A model generated the notes under the pieces. That model searched no databases and was not told where the DNA came from. It was given only the letters and a program-made list of their open reading frames with translations. A program made the position numbers and the translations under genes. 64,000 nucleotides of DNA from Pectobacterium cacticida (GTDB taxonomy: Bacteria > Pseudomonadota > Gammaproteobacteria > Enterobacterales > Enterobacteriaceae): the NCBI RefSeq assembly GCF_036885195.1, contig NZ_CP133656.1:1302001-1366000 (forward strand), read 5' to 3'. Position 1 is the stretch's first letter; each line of letters begins with the position of its first letter. Shown here piece by piece: positions 61,075-64,000 of this stretch.

Positions 61075-61974
61075 TTAAAATTCATTGACGATCAACATTC
61101 CGTTTACGGAATTTCTCCCGCAGGCGAAAACGGATATTTTTTCATTATTACAATATAGCCCTGCGCCGTAGTCAAAACTGGCATTTTCTTGCATCGATAA
61201 TTTTTTATAAGAAAGCGGCGTTGATACCATTATTGACTGATTCGTTGCGCCGTCCCACTCTATTAACGAAAGGTAGAGATAGTTATCGCTGCCAGAAGTC
61301 GCGAACTCAACCATATAAATGCGATTCTCATTGTCACTAATTAAATTGAAGTTTTGAATGTTTTTCCCTTCTTGTGCCGCATAACCTTTAAATGAATCAG
61401 GGCTTTTCAACGTAATTTTCTGAATGCTACTCTTATCGATTGTTCCGGGAATATGACAGCTAAAAAAATGGAACTTGGTACCACTTTCGTAGGCCATCAC
61501 GAAATAGATTGTATTGTTTTGATTATCTTGGATGCGGGTCATTGCCGCAGCCATACATGATATTTTTTCGTTTTCCCAGAGAACCTTTTTTCGAGAGCGA
61601 CTGGGATCACTGATATCAAAGAGTGCTAATTGCGTATCTTCATATTTAGACGTCAGAAAGGTATGTTCCTGTGAAGCCGTTATCAAATAATTATCAACAA
61701 TCTGACAGCCTCCAGGGTGATTAAATCGTCCGGTATTGGTTTTTATTGTGTTGTTATAATCATTTTTTGTTATATCCGCTACATAAATGAGCGCGCCATC
61801 ATTACCGATATCATTATGCGTAAAAAAGTAATAATTGTCATGTCTGGCCATGCCTTGCATATGGTATGCATCGGTTTTCCATTTGGTGTTAAACCCTGCG
61901 ATTCTTCTTACCTCGGGGGTCGTTTTTATTTTGTCGAATGCGGCAATCACATTGGTAATTTTCTGATCGGGCAT
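61075..61974 (-). CDS. Unrecognised probable beta-propeller protein, 299 aa
   Basis: Family not recognised. The chain alternates short beta-like blocks with DNYYFFTHNDIGNDGALIYVADI, VDNYLITASQEHTF, TQLALFDISDP, NTIYFVMAYESG, NRIYMVEFATSGSDNYLYLSLIEW and KISVFACGRNSVNG, suggesting a beta-propeller of six or so blades. There is no signal peptide. I chose ATG 61974 because AAGGAAG lies 7 nt upstream; ATG 61998 is an alternative. Placed between an omptin gene and a cysteine-hydrolase gene, all on one strand. The propeller could be a binding platform for the hydrolase; this is speculation. Confidence 0.65.
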   Translation of the reverse strand: MPDQKITNVIAAFDKIKTTPEVRRIAGFNTKWKTDAYHMQGMARHDNYYFFTHNDIGNDGALIYVADITKNDYNNTIKTNTGRFNHPGGCQIVDNYLITASQEHTFLTSKYEDTQLALFDISDPSRSRKKVLWENEKISCMAAAMTRIQDNQNNTIYFVMAYESGTKFHFFSCHIPGTIDKSSIQKITLKSPDSFKGYAAQEGKNIQNFNLISDNENRIYMVEFATSGSDNYLYLSLIEWDGATNQSIMVSTPLSYKKLSMQENASFDYGAGLYCNNEKISVFACGRNSVNGMLIVNEF

Positions 61975-62134
61975 AATAGCTTCCTTTAAGTTAATCAATA
62001 AACGTTGATATTAATTATGGCTGCTTTGTTCGCACGGCAATAATGCCGCATAGTCACAGTCGCTTTACCTCGGTAAGTCAGGCGCGTCATACGCTGTGAA
62101 CGCGTCCATTTCTACTCTTTACGTCGCCGTGTGG

Positions 62135-63118
62135 TTAGAATATATGCTGAATACCTAACGACAACGTATAGTGCTTATTATCCATTCCGTTCCAGTCGCC
62201 GTCGTAATACTCGGTGTAGTCCCTCTCTTGCCATGTCATCGCGCTTTTAGCTTCTTCATAGCGGGCATAAACCGCTTCCGCATAGAGCTTTGTTTGGGGA
62301 AGGATGTAGTAACCGGCGTTTAATGTCGCTGAAAAATGCAGCGAGTTTCTTCCTTTGGCGCGGAGGGTTATATCCCTGTCGTAGTGGTTATCCTTATTTT
62401 TCGCCCGTACCAGGTTGCTGAATTTCACCATGCCGCCAAATTCGATGTCCTGCTTACGCCAGGAACCGATGAACCCGATGTAAGGCATGCTATAGCGTTG
62501 TTGATAACCGATGATTTTAATACTGTCGGGGAGGGTGAATTTTTCGCGCCCGCCATGTCGATCGTCATAGTCAAATTCGCCGCCGAAGGCAGACCAGCTA
62601 AAGGCAGTTTTTTGGTAGCCTACGGTCAGGCCTACTTTGTAATCCGGCGTTTTTATCATCCAGCCGATAACGTTCAGATCGATTTCATTGCCGTAATTTA
62701 AATCCGTGCGTTCGTGGTGGCTCCAGTGGGACCATTCTGGGCGGTTGGCATAAGTCCAATCGTAATCGTCCATAGTGCCATTGCCCGGTGCCAGCGTGCT
62801 CCAGCCGCGGATTCCCACGCTGAAACGGGGAGAAAAGTCGTAACTCAACTCACCTTTGATAATCAGGGCATTGTCGATTTTCCAGTCCAGTTCACTGGCT
62901 TTTTGTCCCCCGCTCGGCGGGTGATAGAGGAATTCTTTTGATTCCCCTGCCAGGAAGCCGAATGCCAGGCTGCCCGTAAGGGCATTGACGTGATTAAGGC
63001 GGAGTGTTTTTTCCTTTGCTAGCGTTATTCCAGACATGACCATTCCGCTGGTTAGAATAATAAATATCAGCGGGGCTTTTATGTGGCGTTTCCTTGATAG
63101 CGAGCGCTGTGTTTTCAT
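62135..63118 (-). CDS. Omptin-family outer-membrane protease
   Basis: 327 residues: a signal peptide (about 1-34, cleaved near TLA|KE), then the ten-stranded beta-barrel of OmpT/Pla/PgtE. The catalytic residues are visible: MDDYDW (Asp118, Asp120) and KDNHY (Asp243, His245). HHERTDLNYGNEIDLNV and the C-terminal IQHIF, ending in Phe for Bam recognition, fit too. Omptins cut between dibasic residues in antimicrobial peptides and host proteins and need rough LPS for activity. Plant-associated relatives (for example in Erwinia) are known. The next gene is the propeller, 160 nt downstream. Confidence 0.92.
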   Translation of the reverse strand: MKTQRSLSRKRHIKAPLIFIILTSGMVMSGITLAKEKTLRLNHVNALTGSLAFGFLAGESKEFLYHPPSGGQKASELDWKIDNALIIKGELSYDFSPRFSVGIRGWSTLAPGNGTMDDYDWTYANRPEWSHWSHHERTDLNYGNEIDLNVIGWMIKTPDYKVGLTVGYQKTAFSWSAFGGEFDYDDRHGGREKFTLPDSIKIIGYQQRYSMPYIGFIGSWRKQDIEFGGMVKFSNLVRAKNKDNHYDRDITLRAKGRNSLHFSATLNAGYYILPQTKLYAEAVYARYEEAKSAMTWQERDYTEYYDGDWNGMDNKHYTLSLGIQHIF

Positions 63119-63543
63119 ATTGATGACTTTTTATTGATAATCCGTTTTTATATTCGCTCAACAACGGTTGCTGCGTGCTTCCCAGATTAGGCAAATTAAC
63201 CTCCTTTACCATCCCCTTCTTTCTGATTTGCCTTTCACCCCCCTTTACTGAATTGTGTGCGTTTTCTCATGGCATTAGCCCATTTTTAACCTTGGTTATA
63301 GCGGGGAAAACAAAGAATATGTTCACCTTTATTTTCCTGGTGATTTATTTAACTCGATGTTTTTAAATGATTTGTTTGTTTTTTTGGAATAATTCACCTC
63401 CTCGGTGCCGACTTTTTCTGGCTACAGGGAGGTGATATCCGTTTTTTATATTTACAGATCGCGGAAAATCGCGGTAAATAGGGAATGAAGTAAAAATAAG
63501 TATTTATATATTAATCAAATTGTTGGTTATTTGGTTCTCCATT
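63119..63543. other. Divergent promoter region, omptin / M20 peptidase
   Basis: 425 bp, AT-rich, no gene. Inverted repeat TCACCTCC (63394-63401) with GGAGGTGA (63428-63435) lies before the M20 gene. I looked for a PhoP box, which controls some omptins, and found no convincing pair. Confidence 0.45.
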
Positions 63544-64000
63544 ATGAATAGGTTGTTAAATTTTATTACACAGCGGGAAGGGGAGGCGATCAATCTGCAT
63601 CGAGAATTGGTCTGCCGCCCGGCCATTAACCCTGAACACGGTGGTGAAGGGGAAGAAGTCAAGGCGCGTTGGATAGAAGAATGGCTCTATGATAATGCGC
63701 TGTGCCGCGTGCAACGAATGGATGCTTTAGATGTGCAGGCAAATAATAAATTAAGGCCCAATCTGGTCGCGCATTTTCTTCCGGCGGGGGCGAAACATAC
63801 GCTATGGATCGTGACGCATCTGGATGTCGCCGCCCCTGGGCCACTGGCGCATTGGGTGAGCGACCCCTTTACATTACGTATTGATGGCGACCGATTATAT
63901 GGCCGGGGCGTCGAGGACAATAATCAGGGAATTGTGTCGGCGTTATTACTGCTGGATGCCATGAAACAACTGGACATTACGCCCCCGATGGGAATAGGGG
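63544..64000 (+). CDS. M20-family metallopeptidase, N-terminal part (cut by window end)
   Basis: 152 residues from ATG 63544 run to the window end with no stop. Metal-site motifs of ArgE/DapE/carboxypeptidase G2-type enzymes are present: WIVTHLDVAAPG (HxD) and LYGRGVEDNNQGIVSALLLLDAM (the DN pair bridging the metals). The N-terminus MNRLLNFITQREGEAINLHRELVCRPAINPEHGG is typical. It probably hydrolyses an N-acyl amino acid or peptide; the substrate is unknown. The ribosome binding site is weak. Confidence 0.85.
   Translation, partial: MNRLLNFITQREGEAINLHRELVCRPAINPEHGGEGEEVKARWIEEWLYDNALCRVQRMDALDVQANNKLRPNLVAHFLPAGAKHTLWIVTHLDVAAPGPLAHWVSDPFTLRIDGDRLYGRGVEDNNQGIVSALLLLDAMKQLDITPPMGIG

Noticed and set aside
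1..64000. CRISPR arrays, rRNA or tRNA genes, prophage
   Set aside because: No spaced direct repeats, no rRNA-like or tRNA cloverleaf sequence, and no phage structural genes were seen on reading both strands; a tRNAscan or Infernal run would be the decisive check.

Overview
The window is enterobacterial chromosome. It most resembles the pectinolytic plant-associated Pectobacteriaceae (the Pectobacterium, Dickeya, Brenneria and Lonsdalea group). Housekeeping genes such as purEK, metG, mrp, udk, dcd, asmA and fdnGHI look like their E. coli orthologues, while an Out-type type II secretion locus sits beside a family 28 polygalacturonase. Brenneria-like is a guess; the genus cannot be fixed from these data alone.

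Layout. 1-483: 3' end of alaC. 592-1713: outS (pilotin) and outB, convergent. 1791-1920: first copy of a palindromic repeat. 2652-16207: the lipoprotein polygalacturonase gene (pehX-like) followed by outCDEFGHIJKLM and outO, with no outN. 16222-16360: second copy of the repeat. 16916-26102: a luciferase-like oxidoreductase, dbpA, a serine hydrolase, two unknown genes, ppiB, lpxH, purEK and pgl. 26193-30789: fdnIHG on the minus strand, with a cysteine in FdnG where E. coli uses selenocysteine. 31175-34536: metG and mrp, divergent. 34620-37581: an accessory islet between mrp and udk holding a truncated HipBA module, a SEC-C gene that looks frameshifted, and a J-domain-like gene. 37812-42693: udk, dcd, asmA and yegH.

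43366-59959 is an exopolysaccharide locus. A JUMPstart/ops leader precedes a wecA-like initiating transferase, then wza-wzb-wzc. An AT-rich block follows with glycosyltransferases, a HAD hydrolase, and predicted Wzy and Wzx. After an ISAs1-type transposase fragment come rfbD-rfbC-rfbA on the minus strand, then galF. A perfect 21-bp inverted repeat, probably IS ends, brackets 6.9 kb of this block. 59960-63118 is another accessory stretch on the minus strand: an omptin protease, an unrecognised probable beta-propeller and a YiiX-like permuted papain-fold protein. The window ends inside an M20 peptidase gene.

How the parts work together. PehX, OutS, OutB and OutC-O form a pectinase-secretion unit: the secretin OutD with its pilotin OutS, the OutC/L/M/F/E inner platform, pseudopilins OutG-K and the prepilin peptidase OutO. 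A KdgR-like operator lies upstream of pehX. The EPS locus is a Wzx/Wzy-type pathway with RfaH-type antitermination expected at the ops site. FdnGHI is a periplasm-facing formate dehydrogenase with FNR- and NarL-like sites upstream. No rRNA, tRNA or CRISPR array was seen.
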